This document shows positions 8,551 through 17,049 of a stretch of DNA of 64,000 bases, one piece after another (the stretch's first letter is position 1; each line of letters opens with the position of its first letter). Position numbers and translations under genes: made by a program. The notes under the pieces were generated by a model. That model ran no database searches and was not told the DNA's origin. It was given only the letters and a program-made list of their open reading frames with translations. Origin of the DNA: Caldithrix sp. (lineage in GTDB: Bacteria; Zhuqueibacterota; Zhuqueibacteria; Thermofontimicrobiales; Sulfurfontimicrobiaceae); assembly GCA_020722815.1 (NCBI GenBank), contig DYKB01000014.1:1-64000 (forward strand), read 5' to 3'.

Positions 8551-9786
8551 ATGGCTTTGAAGGAACCTAAAAAAGTATTGATTGTTGATAGCCTGCCAGA
8601 TGCATCGGTTGGGCTGCAGAAAAACCTGACAGGTTCTGGCTATCAGGTTTTTCTCGTACACAATGGTGCGGAAGCACTGTCTTTAGCCCATACCGAACAA
8701 CCGGATATCATCCTTTCTGAAGTTCGTTTGCCCGAACTCGACGGTCATCTGTTATTAAATACGATTCGCGCTGATAAAAAATTGGCTCAATGTCCGTTTA
8801 TTTTCCTGAGTAGTCAAAAAAAAGTGGATGAACGCATCGAAAGCATCCTGCTGGGGGCTGATGATTATATTACCAAACCTTATTATATTCAGGAAGTTAT
8901 CGCTCGAATTGAAATGCTGTTGGCGGAGAAGGAGAAACGGCGAAATCGTGACTTTTTTTCGGGTCGACTTTCAGAAATGAATCTGGTGGATATTATTCAG
9001 ACACTCGAAGTCGGCCAAAAATCCGGAATTTTAAAATTGCAGCGAAACGGAAAACAGGGTGAAATTCGTTTTCAGGCTGGCACGGTGATAGATGCTCGCT
9101 ATGCATCCTTCTCACCCCTTGAGTCGATTGATAAAATGTTTACCTGGACAGAAGGCGTTTTTCAGGTGCAAACAATGGATGTTGCCGGGCCACGTAAATT
9201 AAATCTATCAAATCAGGAAATTATTTTAAAAGGACTTCAGAAAATCCGTGAATGGGAAGCATTGAAAGTTGATCTGCCACCGCTTTCCGCAGTTCCCACA
9301 CTTCACGATCTGGACATGCAGGATACATTACCCTCGCTTTCGCTGGAAGACCGGCAAATTTTGAAATCCATCGATGGGGAACGAACTTTGTTGGATATCA
9401 TCGAAAATTTTCAAACGGACGAACTCATGACACTTGGAAGATTGAAAAAATTATTTAGCCACCATCTTTTTAAAGTCAAAGAGATAAAAAAAAATGTCAC
9501 CCATGAAAACACCATCGATAATTCACACGATAAACTTCATATAAGTTTTTTTTTAAAAAAGTGGCATCAGGATAAAGATATGAAATTATCATTGATGCAT
9601 ATTTTTTTCAATACACCATCCCAACTTTTGGCTGAACTCAACGCCGAAGCAAATGGTGAAGTCCCAAAAAGTCAACCGGATAAGGAGCAAAAGCAAGCGT
9701 CAATCGTGGATAAAAAATCGAAAATGGCTCAAAAAGTTTATTTGACGAAAAGTGAATTAATGATGATTCGAGAAAAACTGAAATGA
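8551..9786 (+). CDS. Receiver-like / DUF4388 (PATAN) protein
   Basis: 411 aa. The N-terminal receiver domain (~5-122) again has Glu in place of the phospho-acceptor Asp (Glu57 in LSEVRLPELDG). The acidic pocket is reduced to V-D-S, while the Lys of YITKP is kept. A DUF4388/PATAN domain spans ~133-235 (SGRLSEMNLVDIIQTLEVGQKSG; GEIRFQAGTVIDARY). A helical region (~270-320) resembles the one in the preceding 708-aa paralogue, and a charged tail ends the protein. There is no output DNA-binding domain, so it likely works by protein contacts in the cytoplasm. It heads a row of plus-strand genes: the degenerate GTPase follows after 50 bp. The Glu looks like a fixed 'on' mimic, which is inference. 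Confidence 0.85.
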   Translation: MALKEPKKVLIVDSLPDASVGLQKNLTGSGYQVFLVHNGAEALSLAHTEQPDIILSEVRLPELDGHLLLNTIRADKKLAQCPFIFLSSQKKVDERIESILLGADDYITKPYYIQEVIARIEMLLAEKEKRRNRDFFSGRLSEMNLVDIIQTLEVGQKSGILKLQRNGKQGEIRFQAGTVIDARYASFSPLESIDKMFTWTEGVFQVQTMDVAGPRKLNLSNQEIILKGLQKIREWEALKVDLPPLSAVPTLHDLDMQDTLPSLSLEDRQILKSIDGERTLLDIIENFQTDELMTLGRLKKLFSHHLFKVKEIKKNVTHENTIDNSHDKLHISFFLKKWHQDKDMKLSLMHIFFNTPSQLLAELNAEANGEVPKSQPDKEQKQASIVDKKSKMAQKVYLTKSELMMIREKLK

Positions 9787-9836
9787 TGTGAGATTTGCTG
9801 GAAAATTGTTTGGTCCCTGATGAAGAAAGGTAATGT

Positions 9837-10319
9837 ATGCGGATTGGTGAAGTTATTGTGTTTGGAACTTCCATCCAGGAGAGTGAAGGCTTTATCCGTA
9901 CAATTTGCGAAAAAGTAGAGAAAAAAGATGATTTGCTCTGTTTTGGTCATTTATCGATAAACGAACAACTCCAGTTGCATTTGTATGGTATCTCCCAAAT
10001 AACAGGTCTCGATAAAATTGCCTGGAATTTGATCACGCCCAAAGTTCTGGGGTGTATTGTCATTTTTAACTGGTATCAATATGCGGAATTGAAACAAATT
10101 TTAACTTTACTCGATAATTTATATGAAAGAATTGCCCTGCCATTGATAATTGCTGGAAATGTGAAGGATAAGCCCTATCCCATTTCAGAACCGCTGTTTC
10201 AGGGAGGGATAGCCTTAAATTCCAACGAGAAATTGATTTTTTATCGAACCGATGATTTGAAAAGCTGCCAAAATGCTTTAGTTTCATTGATTGATATTGT
10301 GAGCGATAACGCGATGTGA
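9837..10319 (+). CDS. Stand-alone small-GTPase-like protein lacking a P-loop
   Basis: 160 aa, start ATG with AAAGG 7 bp upstream. I recognise the order of a small Ras/MglA-like domain: a first strand VIVFGTS, then FGHLSINEQLQLHLYGISQI (in the place of the Gly-rich switch strand), then LGCIVIFNWYQYAELKQIL and ALPLIIAGNVKDKP (in the place of the NKxD strand). The Walker A GxxxxGKS/T is absent (GTSIQESEGFIRT) and NKxD is reduced to NVKD. It is therefore unlikely to hydrolyse GTP and may be a structural partner of the neighbouring DUF4388 protein, whose 708-aa paralogue carries a similar domain fused at its end. Cytoplasmic. The fold call needs a profile search. Confidence 0.6.
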   Translation: MRIGEVIVFGTSIQESEGFIRTICEKVEKKDDLLCFGHLSINEQLQLHLYGISQITGLDKIAWNLITPKVLGCIVIFNWYQYAELKQILTLLDNLYERIALPLIIAGNVKDKPYPISEPLFQGGIALNSNEKLIFYRTDDLKSCQNALVSLIDIVSDNAM

Positions 10320-10335
10320 AGAAAGAATTTTGATT

Positions 10336-10731
10336 ATGTCGATTGAAAAGTATGGTTTACGACCGGGTGTAAAATTATTAGCAGTTTATTTAATTTTAAA
10401 TCAGAAACCGGTGGATCGAATTATTGATGATTTAAATGTGCCGGAAATTATTGATTTTCAAAATTTTATCTGGGATTTATCCGTGCAATTTGGTATTAAA
10501 GTGAAAGGAAAGAACTTTTCACGAAAAGAAATAACACGTAAGATGGTTTCGTCTGCCGCCTATCAACAGCGGATGAATTGTACGGAAGATGTTTATTTTT
10601 GCAAAGGTACGTACTGTATCCATGCCCATCCGGAATGTGCTACGCAAAAAATTAAAGAACACGTTGAAACAATGGCAGAAGTGATTCGGGGATTTATTGA
10701 GAGTTTTGAACATGATCCAATCCTGGTTTAA
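10336..10731 (+). CDS. Unknown protein with a Cys/His cluster
   Basis: 131 aa from the ATG at 10336; a TTG two codons upstream is less likely. I do not recognise the family. The N-terminal half is amphipathic and helical (RPGVKLLAVYLILNQKPVDRIIDDLNVPEIID). The second half has four Cys and two His in ~20 residues (C-x7-C-x4-C-x-H-x-H-x2-C), a pattern that could hold a metal or an Fe-S cluster. There is no signal peptide. It lies 16 bp after the GTPase-like gene and overlaps the next gene by 20 bp, so it is probably translated in the same operon as the receiver-DUF4388 protein. Confidence 0.65.
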   Translation: MSIEKYGLRPGVKLLAVYLILNQKPVDRIIDDLNVPEIIDFQNFIWDLSVQFGIKVKGKNFSRKEITRKMVSSAAYQQRMNCTEDVYFCKGTYCIHAHPECATQKIKEHVETMAEVIRGFIESFEHDPILV

Positions 10732-11623
10732 AAATTTTTTTAAATTACTACTGATTTTAATCTCAATTGCGTGGCGCCCAACAGCCGGGCAATCAGAACT
10801 GAACTGGAATAAGCTAACCCATTCCCAGACAACAATTTATTTTCAACAGTCTGATCTGGAGAATGCCCGTCAAATTATCTATTTTATCAATGAAATTTCA
10901 CCGGCTTTCTCCACGGAGGTGAAATTATCGATTATCAATCCTGTTGACATCTATATCTGCCCTTCTCAGGCAATTTTCAATTCCCTGACACGGGGTCAGA
11001 TCCCCGAATGGAGCGAAGCCGTAACGATTTCCGGCAGAAATGCCATCATTTTAAAATCGCCCCTCTGGTCTCAATCGCGGCGAAATTTTCGGGCGACTGT
11101 TATTCATGAATTGGTTCATATTTTGATTTCGCAAAAAGTCAATCATCATCCGGTTCCAACCTGGTTACATGAGGGTCTCGCTGTTTACTTTTCCGGCGAA
11201 GCCGAGCTTGCGTCCAGTGCTATGGTCGGAAAAGCCCTGACCACCAATTCTCTCATCCCGCTGAATCGGATTGATTATGTGCTTACTTTCCAAAGAGATA
11301 AGGCCCTACTGGCTTATCAGGAAAGTTATTTAGTTGTCAAATTTATTATTGACAATTATGGTTTTTCAGCGATCCCGCAACTTCTGGAGGGATTTCAGCA
11401 ACATCAGTCCCTGGACGAAATTTTTCAAAAAGTCACCCGGATGAATTTTTCTGATTTTGAAGCCCAATGGCAACAATTTATCCAGAACGACAGACGCTGG
11501 GATGTCATCCTGGACATTGACAATTTGCTCTGGACTTCAATTGGGATTCTTTTTATCATCGCTGTTATCACCCTTTATATTCGGAATCGAAAACGAGTTA
11601 AAGAATGGGAACAATCGGAATAA
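10712..11623 (+). CDS. Membrane-anchored gluzincin-type metallopeptidase (peptidase MA-like)
   Basis: 303 aa from the ATG at 10712, which overlaps the previous gene. An N-terminal hydrophobic segment (FKLLLILISIAWRPTAGQ) is a signal peptide. HELVH at residues 132-136 with Glu154 in WLHEGLAVYF gives HExxH-x17-E, the zinc site of the gluzincin clan. A single transmembrane helix near the C-terminus (~268-288, WTSIGILFIIAVITLYI) is followed by a basic tail, so the catalytic domain should face the periplasm. The family includes peptidases of the M48/M61-like 'MA' type with unknown substrates. It ends the cluster of signalling genes; whether they share a function is unknown. Confidence 0.85.
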   Translation: MIQSWFKNFFKLLLILISIAWRPTAGQSELNWNKLTHSQTTIYFQQSDLENARQIIYFINEISPAFSTEVKLSIINPVDIYICPSQAIFNSLTRGQIPEWSEAVTISGRNAIILKSPLWSQSRRNFRATVIHELVHILISQKVNHHPVPTWLHEGLAVYFSGEAELASSAMVGKALTTNSLIPLNRIDYVLTFQRDKALLAYQESYLVVKFIIDNYGFSAIPQLLEGFQQHQSLDEIFQKVTRMNFSDFEAQWQQFIQNDRRWDVILDIDNLLWTSIGILFIIAVITLYIRNRKRVKEWEQSE

Positions 11624-11686
11624 AAAGAAAGTTTTTCTATTAAAAGAAGTATTAAAAACTGAAAATTTACTTCCGGATCGAATAAA

Positions 11687-12754
11687 TTGAAAAAAATAGC
11701 ACTCTCAGAAAACCCGATTAACAAGATTCTCATCATGCAAACCGCTTTTCCTGGTGATATTATATTGACAACGCCGCTGATTCAGGCTACCCGGCTGCAA
11801 TTTCCGACTGCGAAAATTGATTTTTTAACCATTCCAGTCTGCCAGAATTTGATAGAAACCCATCCGGCACTAAATCAGGTTATTATTTTCGATAAACGGG
11901 GTCAGCACAAAGGCTGGCGACGTGTTTGGCATTTGGCAAAGCACTTACAAAACCAAAATTATGATCTGGCGCTCATTCCGCATCGTTCTTTACGGAGCGC
12001 TGTATTGGCCTTTTGGGCTAAAATACCCATTCGCATCGGGTTTCACACCAGTGCCGGTGCGTTTCTGTTCAGCGATAAAGTTCGTTATCATGCTGAAGAA
12101 CATGAAATTGATCGAAATTTACAGCTTCTGGAAAAATTTTGTACGGTCATTCCGGTATTGAAGCCTGAAATTTTTGTCACACCGGAAGATAAAAAAGTGA
12201 TTGATAAATTTTGGACGAAGCATCAAATTTCCAGGCAAAATTTAAATCTAGCGATAGCACCCGGTTCTGTTTGGGAAACGAAAAAGTGGCCGGAAGAAAA
12301 ATTTGTTGAATTATGTAAAATTTTGCCGCAAAGGTATGCTGCAAACATATTTTTGATGGGTGGAAAGAATGATTGGGAGCTGTGTGAACGCATTCGCCAC
12401 AATGCAGGGGGAAAAATTATCAATACGGCCGGACTTTTCACTTTTCGCCAATCGGCTGAATTTATCTTCCGTTGCCACTCTTTAATCTGCAATGATAGCG
12501 CACCCCTTCATATTGGTGTGGCTATGAACACCCCTGTAATTGCAATCTTTGGACCCACTGTTCCTGCCTTTGGATTCGCTCCGCGCGGCAAAATTCATCA
12601 GGTTATCGAAAAAGACATTTATTGCCGCCCCTGTTCCAGCCACGGCGGACGCAAATGCCCTACCGGAACCTTTTTATGCATGAAAAGTATAAACTCGGAT
12701 GATATAATTCAGGCCATTGAAAGAAATAAACCAGCGATTTCACGGATCCTTTAA
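11687..12754 (+). CDS. Glycosyltransferase family 9 (ADP-heptose:LPS heptosyltransferase-like)
   Basis: 355 aa. GT9 enzymes move heptose from ADP-heptose to the LPS inner core at the cytoplasmic face of the inner membrane. Visible marks: the N-terminal strand KILIMQTAFPGDIILTTPLI (family pattern ILxxxxxxxGDxxxxxP), the mid-domain IAPGSVWETKKWP, and the C-terminal donor site CNDSAPLHIGVAMNTPVIAIFGPT. The length is normal. The start appears to be TTG, because the only nearby ATG falls inside the first strand. A second GT9 gene lies 1.2 kb downstream and lptD further on, which suggests an LPS-core gene neighbourhood. The sugar specificity cannot be read from sequence. Confidence 0.9.
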   Translation: MKKIALSENPINKILIMQTAFPGDIILTTPLIQATRLQFPTAKIDFLTIPVCQNLIETHPALNQVIIFDKRGQHKGWRRVWHLAKHLQNQNYDLALIPHRSLRSAVLAFWAKIPIRIGFHTSAGAFLFSDKVRYHAEEHEIDRNLQLLEKFCTVIPVLKPEIFVTPEDKKVIDKFWTKHQISRQNLNLAIAPGSVWETKKWPEEKFVELCKILPQRYAANIFLMGGKNDWELCERIRHNAGGKIINTAGLFTFRQSAEFIFRCHSLICNDSAPLHIGVAMNTPVIAIFGPTVPAFGFAPRGKIHQVIEKDIYCRPCSSHGGRKCPTGTFLCMKSINSDDIIQAIERNKPAISRIL

Positions 12755-12823
12755 AATAAATTTATGAAATCTGCGGTTTTTGGGATTAAATTGACGAATT
12801 CGCCTTTTGATTTGAAAAAATAA

Positions 12824-13468
12824 ATGGGACATGTACTCAAAATCAACCCGGCTTATCCTGAATTAGACCGGATTCAATTAGCTGTTGATATCATTAAAAA
12901 AGGTGGCGTTATCGCGTACCCAACCGAGACTGTCTATGGACTTGGGGCGAATATTTATAATATGACGGCGGTAAATCGAATTTACACCCTGAAAGGCCGT
13001 GAACAACAAAAAGCTTTAATTGTGATTGTTGATTCCATTGAACGATTAAAGGATTTGGTGACCCATGTTTCGGAGCCGGCATTCCTTTTAATAAATCATT
13101 TTTGGCCCGGCCCTTTGACAATGGTTTTTTCGGCAAGGGAATCCGTCCCGAAATTTATTACAGGGGGGGGCAAAACGATTGCTATCCGAATTCCGAATAA
13201 TCCAATCTGTCTGGAATTGATAAAAGCCAGTGAAGTGCCACTCACTTCTACCAGTGCCAATCTGGCTGGTGGCAAAAATCCGACAACAGCCAGAGAAGTC
13301 GCGGAAACATTTGGCACACCGTTGGATCTAATAATCGATGGCGGACCTTCGCCTTCCAATATTTCATCTACAGTTCTGGATGTAACACAAAAGGAAGTTC
13401 ATCTGGTTCGTCAGGGAGCTATTACAATTGAAATGATAAAAAAGGTCTGTAAAATTGACATTTTCTGA
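12824..13468 (+). CDS. tsaC: Threonylcarbamoyl-AMP synthase (TsaC/YrdC family)
   Basis: 214 aa. Makes threonylcarbamoyl-AMP from threonine, bicarbonate and ATP, the first step of the universal t6A37 tRNA modification. The YrdC fold is marked by GGVIAYPTETVYGLGAN near the N-terminus, KGREQQKALIVIV (substrate-binding basic residues) and VPLTSTSANLAGG. At 214 aa it is the short TsaC form, without the Sua5 C-terminal extension. It overlaps the next gene, a low-molecular-weight phosphatase, by 14 bp; the same pairing (ywlC-ywlE) is known in Bacillus. No other t6A gene (tsaB/D/E) is in the window. Confidence 0.9.
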   Translation: MGHVLKINPAYPELDRIQLAVDIIKKGGVIAYPTETVYGLGANIYNMTAVNRIYTLKGREQQKALIVIVDSIERLKDLVTHVSEPAFLLINHFWPGPLTMVFSARESVPKFITGGGKTIAIRIPNNPICLELIKASEVPLTSTSANLAGGKNPTTAREVAETFGTPLDLIIDGGPSPSNISSTVLDVTQKEVHLVRQGAITIEMIKKVCKIDIF

Positions 13469-13970
13469 AATAAATACCTATCGCATACTGTTTGTATGTA
13501 CGGGCAATAGCTGTCGGAGTCCAATGGCTGAAGGGTTTCTGAAGGCCAGATTGCCAATCGAATTAAAAGAACAGGTGATTGTTCGTTCTGCTGGAACGAT
13601 GAATATTATTGGTAGCCGGGCAACTCCGTATGCCATTATGGCCGCGAAAAAATTTGGCGCCGATATTGAACAGCATCGTTCCCGGGGAATTTCGCATCAA
13701 CTTGTTCAAAAAGCTGATATTATCCTGGTGATGGATGAATCGCATAAAAGTTTTTTAAATATGTATTATCCGGAAGCGCGCAAAAATACTTTTTTACTCA
13801 AAGAATTTATGAAAGAGCGAACCGCTGGTGAAAATTTAAACATCGAAGATCCCATCGGTGCGAGTTTTCATTTTTATGAGATCATCGCCCAGGAAATCAG
13901 CCAAGAAGTCGATCGTATCCTGCCGACTATGAAGCAGTTGATTCAAAATAAAATCGAAATGGCAGGTTAA
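13455..13970 (+). CDS. Low-molecular-weight protein phosphatase
   Basis: 171 aa, TTG start inside the end of tsaC, implying translational coupling. The catalytic P-loop CTGNSCR is at residues 15-21 (C-x5-R, Cys nucleophile), and the general-acid Asp lies in EDPIG near residue 133. Family members hydrolyse phosphotyrosine or, in Bacillus YwlE, phosphoarginine. The residue that separates the two (Ile in tyrosine phosphatases, Thr in YwlE) is Ser here, so specificity is open. The tsaC neighbourhood resembles ywlC-ywlE, which leans slightly towards the arginine type. Cytoplasmic. Class is certain; substrate is not. Confidence 0.9.
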   Translation: MTFSEINTYRILFVCTGNSCRSPMAEGFLKARLPIELKEQVIVRSAGTMNIIGSRATPYAIMAAKKFGADIEQHRSRGISHQLVQKADIILVMDESHKSFLNMYYPEARKNTFLLKEFMKERTAGENLNIEDPIGASFHFYEIIAQEISQEVDRILPTMKQLIQNKIEMAG

Positions 13971-13975
13971 ATCGC

Positions 13976-15031
13976 GTGGTTAATACTCAGCATCAATTTC
14001 AAAAAATTCTGGTAATTCGCACTGATCGGCTGGGCGATGTGATTTTGACACTCCCCGTACTGAGTGCCCTCAAAGCGACTTTTCCGGGTATTAAAACAGC
14101 GATGATGCTGCGATCCTATACTGCCGAACTGGTCGACGGCCATCCGGATGTGGATGAAATTATCTTGCTAAAGCAAAAAGAGCCGCGATCTTTTCGCGAA
14201 ACCTGGCGTCTGGCTCAGGAATTGAAGCAAAAAAATTTTGATGCGGTGCTGGTAATTCATCCGACATTTAAACTGGCATTGACCGGTTATCTGGCAAAAA
14301 TTCCGATTCGGGTTGGTACGGGTTTCCGAAGCTATTCGTTCTTATTTAATCAAAAAGTTTATCATCACCGAAAAAGAGGTGAAAAGCACGAACTGGATTT
14401 TAATCTGGATCTGGCGTTAAAAATAGGGGCCCAAATACCGGCGCCAATAGAATTTAAAATCCAGATTCCCGAAACAGCGATTCAAACAGCTCAGGAATTT
14501 ATCAAATCGCTGGACCTGACATCAGGCCAAAAATGGGCGATTATTCATCCCGGCAGCGGGGGATCGGCAAAAGACTGGCCACTGGAAAAATTTGCTCAAT
14601 TGAACGACCGGCTGCAAAGCGAACTGAGTATCAAAACTGTCCTCACCGGGGGGCCGGACGAAACCGATCTGGTGATGAACCTGTCAAATATGACGGTTCA
14701 TAAACCCCATCTCTGGATTGGCCGGCGGGGACTCAAAGAACTCGCTGCCCTGATTCGCGAAGCGAATTTATTTATTTCGAACAGCACGGGGCCGCTTCAT
14801 CTGGCCGTGGCGGTGAAAACACCTGTCATTGGGTTCTTTTGTCCCATCGTTCCCTGTCTGCCACGCCGATGGGGCCCTTATCACCAAATGGACTCGGTCC
14901 TTATGCCACCGGTCGCTTCCTGTGAAAAATGTACCGGGGAAAAATGCAAACATGGCAATTGTATGGCGTTAATCGGTGTTGAACAGGCGATCCAAATGGC
15001 GATGGATAAATTAAAAATCGATAAAAAATGA
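13976..15031 (+). CDS. Glycosyltransferase family 9 (heptosyltransferase-like)
   Basis: 351 aa, GTG start 5 bp after the phosphatase gene. Same family as the GT9 at 11687 but clearly diverged. Marks: KILVIRTDRLGDVILTLPVL, WAIIHPGSGGSAKDWP, the donor-site region ISNSTGPLHLAVAVKTPVIGFF, and a Cys-rich segment CEKCTGEKCKHGNC that is common near the C-terminus of GT9 enzymes. It should add heptose or a related sugar to the LPS core from an ADP-sugar at the cytoplasmic side. Two GT9 genes in one row fit sequential additions to one core chain; this is inference. Confidence 0.9.
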   Translation: MVNTQHQFQKILVIRTDRLGDVILTLPVLSALKATFPGIKTAMMLRSYTAELVDGHPDVDEIILLKQKEPRSFRETWRLAQELKQKNFDAVLVIHPTFKLALTGYLAKIPIRVGTGFRSYSFLFNQKVYHHRKRGEKHELDFNLDLALKIGAQIPAPIEFKIQIPETAIQTAQEFIKSLDLTSGQKWAIIHPGSGGSAKDWPLEKFAQLNDRLQSELSIKTVLTGGPDETDLVMNLSNMTVHKPHLWIGRRGLKELAALIREANLFISNSTGPLHLAVAVKTPVIGFFCPIVPCLPRRWGPYHQMDSVLMPPVASCEKCTGEKCKHGNCMALIGVEQAIQMAMDKLKIDKK

Positions 15032-15353
15032 TGGCCACAGAATGAAGAGGTCACAGAATAAAAATTTTATCGAAAGATAATCCCTATTGGTTACCAAATT
15101 CCAGTGTGGTAACCCTATATTCAAAAAGCTCCAGCTTTTCGATATGACTTTATAGTGTTTTTACGCTGAAGGTGGAATCAGGCCAATTAAAAAATCGAAT
15201 TATAAAAATTAAGGCAGAATAATTTTTTGGCAGAATCATTAAAAGCTTTATTAAAAAATAGCCAGCAGGATTCAAATTTCTAAAAGTCTTTATATTTCAC
15301 TTAAAATATTCAACTGTTTATTTTGAAAAAAATTATTCTGTCTTTAATTATGC
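15032..15353. other. Intergenic, no gene seen
   Basis: A+T-rich sequence between the second GT9 gene and the copy-2 transposable element. No convincing frame, tRNA shape or terminator hairpin was found. Confidence 0.4.
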
Positions 15354-15509
15354 GTATCCGTTCAATAAATGAGGGTAATGCTACGTCCTGTCATGGCGAG
15401 GAGCGCTTTTGGCGACGAAGCAATCCCCTCACACGACATCAGGAGATTGCTTCGGCAAAAAACGCCTCGCAATGACAGTTTTTTTCACCCACAGTCATTG
15501 AGCGGATAC
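15354..15509. mobile_element. MITE-like element, copy 2 (156 bp)
   Basis: Ends GTATCCGTTCAAT (15354-15366) and ATTGAGCGGATAC (15497-15509). The core is a large imperfect hairpin: CTGTCATGGCGAGGAGCG on one side and CCTCGCAATGACAG on the other, with a second inner pair GAAGCAATCCC / GGAGATTGCTTC. It is nearly identical in length and sequence to copy 4. I find no target duplication here (AATTATGC left, GATTTTTG right), so this copy may be older or rearranged. Confidence 0.75.
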
Positions 15510-15637
15510 GATTTTTGACTAGTCGTGGATAAAAATCCATTTTTTACCTTTTCTGTGGCCAAATTAAAGTTTTTATAAGGTTACTAAATATTTACCAATT
15601 CTGCCGCCCTTTCCTGCATTCTGAAATTGGGAGTTCG

Positions 15638-16528
15638 ATGATGAAGTTTTGGAATAATTGCTTATTGAAAATAGATGCCGCACCCGGTATTTTTTCATGG
15701 AAATTTATGACACTGCTTCTGGTGAGTGCTTTCATTTTCCTGAAAATGATGCCATTTCCGCTCAATACAACACCCGCACAAATCGATACCACTGCCAACA
15801 AAAATTCAAAAAATATCAAATTTGGACGTCCGGTTACCAATAATGCTTTTGAATTGGGTGAAAACCTGCACTTTCGAATTCGTTATGGGGCAATTGTGGC
15901 CGGCTCATCCCGGATGGGCGTGGATGATACGGTTCGGGTTGACGGGAATTTATGCTATAAAATAGTAACCGAGGCGTTTTCCAGCGGTTTTTTTTCGAAA
16001 TTTTTTAAAGTGAAAGACCGGGTCATTTCCTACGCTGATCGGGATGGCCTGTTCACCTGGTATTTCGAGCAGCATCTCCGCGAGGGGCGTTATAAAGCCG
16101 ATCGCTGGTCGCGGTACAATCAGCGGGCGAATCTGGTCTACACCCACCACAATGACACCCTGAAAACACCCCCTTATGTCAATGACGTGCTTTCCTCCTT
16201 TTACTATGTGCGGACGAAACCCCTGACGGTTGGCGATACCCTCTATGTCCAAAATCATGCGGATAGAAAAGTATACCCCCTGGCCGTCATCATTCATCGC
16301 AAAGAGAAAATTGAAGTCAAGGCCGGCCGGTTCAGATGCCTCGTCGTGGAACCCGTCGTCAAAGAGGGTGGCCTCTTCAAACACGAAGGCAAATTGACGA
16401 TCTGGTTCTCGGACGACGAGAAAAAAATCCCCGTGCAAATGAAAAGCAAAGTCTCGATTCTGGGCTCGATTACCGCAGAATTGGTGGATATTGAGGGGGT
16501 GGATAAGACGAAGTTGGCGCGGTGGTGA
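15638..16528 (+). CDS. DUF3108 domain protein, exported
   Basis: 296 aa. An N-terminal hydrophobic segment (~22-42, WKFMTLLLVSAFIFLKMM) is a signal peptide or membrane anchor, so the rest is periplasmic. From residue ~68 it matches DUF3108: GENLHFRIRYGAIVAGSSRMGV, then YKIVTEAFSSGFFSKFFKVKDR, VDGLFTWYFEQHLREG, and a C-terminal beta region ending LTIWFSDDEKKIPVQMKSKV. The family is beta-rich, found in Gram-negative bacteria and of unknown function. GGAG precedes either of two adjacent ATG codons. It stands alone between a transposable element and the toxin-antitoxin island. Confidence 0.85.
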   Translation: MMKFWNNCLLKIDAAPGIFSWKFMTLLLVSAFIFLKMMPFPLNTTPAQIDTTANKNSKNIKFGRPVTNNAFELGENLHFRIRYGAIVAGSSRMGVDDTVRVDGNLCYKIVTEAFSSGFFSKFFKVKDRVISYADRDGLFTWYFEQHLREGRYKADRWSRYNQRANLVYTHHNDTLKTPPYVNDVLSSFYYVRTKPLTVGDTLYVQNHADRKVYPLAVIIHRKEKIEVKAGRFRCLVVEPVVKEGGLFKHEGKLTIWFSDDEKKIPVQMKSKVSILGSITAELVDIEGVDKTKLARW

Positions 16529-16721
16529 AGTGAAGAAGTCCAGAAAAGCATACGACAATAATCTATGATCAAAAAAGCAAATTTTAAGATGATAATCATA
16601 ATCCCGACGAGCTAAACTCCTTCTCTGCTATTTTTTATTTAACATTCTTCATCTGAGATACTTTATCAAATAACTTCAGTTAAAACTCACAACAAGCCCA
16701 ATCTATTGAAACTAAAACTTA

Positions 16722-16750
16722 TTGTAATTTGAATAAAATAACAGTATATT
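16722..16750 (+). promoter_or_regulatory. Promoter for the first toxin-antitoxin pair
   Basis: TTGTAA at 16722-16727, 17 bp, TATATT at 16745-16750, 60 bp before the antitoxin start. The -10 box and spacing match the other promoters in the window; the -35 box is weaker. Confidence 0.5.
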
Positions 16751-16809
16751 TAAGAAGTCAGAAATGATGGGACAACAGTAAACAATTATTAAACTTTTTT
16801 GAGGATATT

Positions 16810-17049
16810 ATGGCCACCGAATTGACAATTCAGCTTGATGATAAACTGGCTGATAAATTAAGGCGAATTTCTGAAATAAAAGGCATCACGATCTCAAAAT
16901 TGGTTTCTGATTATTTTAAAGTGCTGGATGTGGATGCCCTACAAGAAAAATCCGAGTTAACACCCATTGTAAAATCTTTGATGGGGGTACTGAAAGGGGC
17001 AAATGTTGACGAGCAAGATTATCAGAAGTTCTTAGCGGAAAAATATTGA
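16810..17049 (+). CDS. Ribbon-helix-helix antitoxin (DUF6364-like)
   Basis: 79 aa. The N-terminus LTIQLDDKLADKLRRISEIKGITISKLVSDYF has the beta strand plus two-helix pattern of ribbon-helix-helix DNA-binding proteins, as in DUF6364-type antitoxins. The last ~35 residues would wrap the toxin. Such antitoxins neutralise a PIN-domain RNase and repress their own operon. The stop overlaps the start of the PIN gene (TGATG), which is typical for a toxin-antitoxin pair. GAGG lies 7-8 bp before the ATG. Since the toxin partner is frameshifted, this antitoxin may now be without a working target. Confidence 0.8.
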   Translation: MATELTIQLDDKLADKLRRISEIKGITISKLVSDYFKVLDVDALQEKSELTPIVKSLMGVLKGANVDEQDYQKFLAEKY

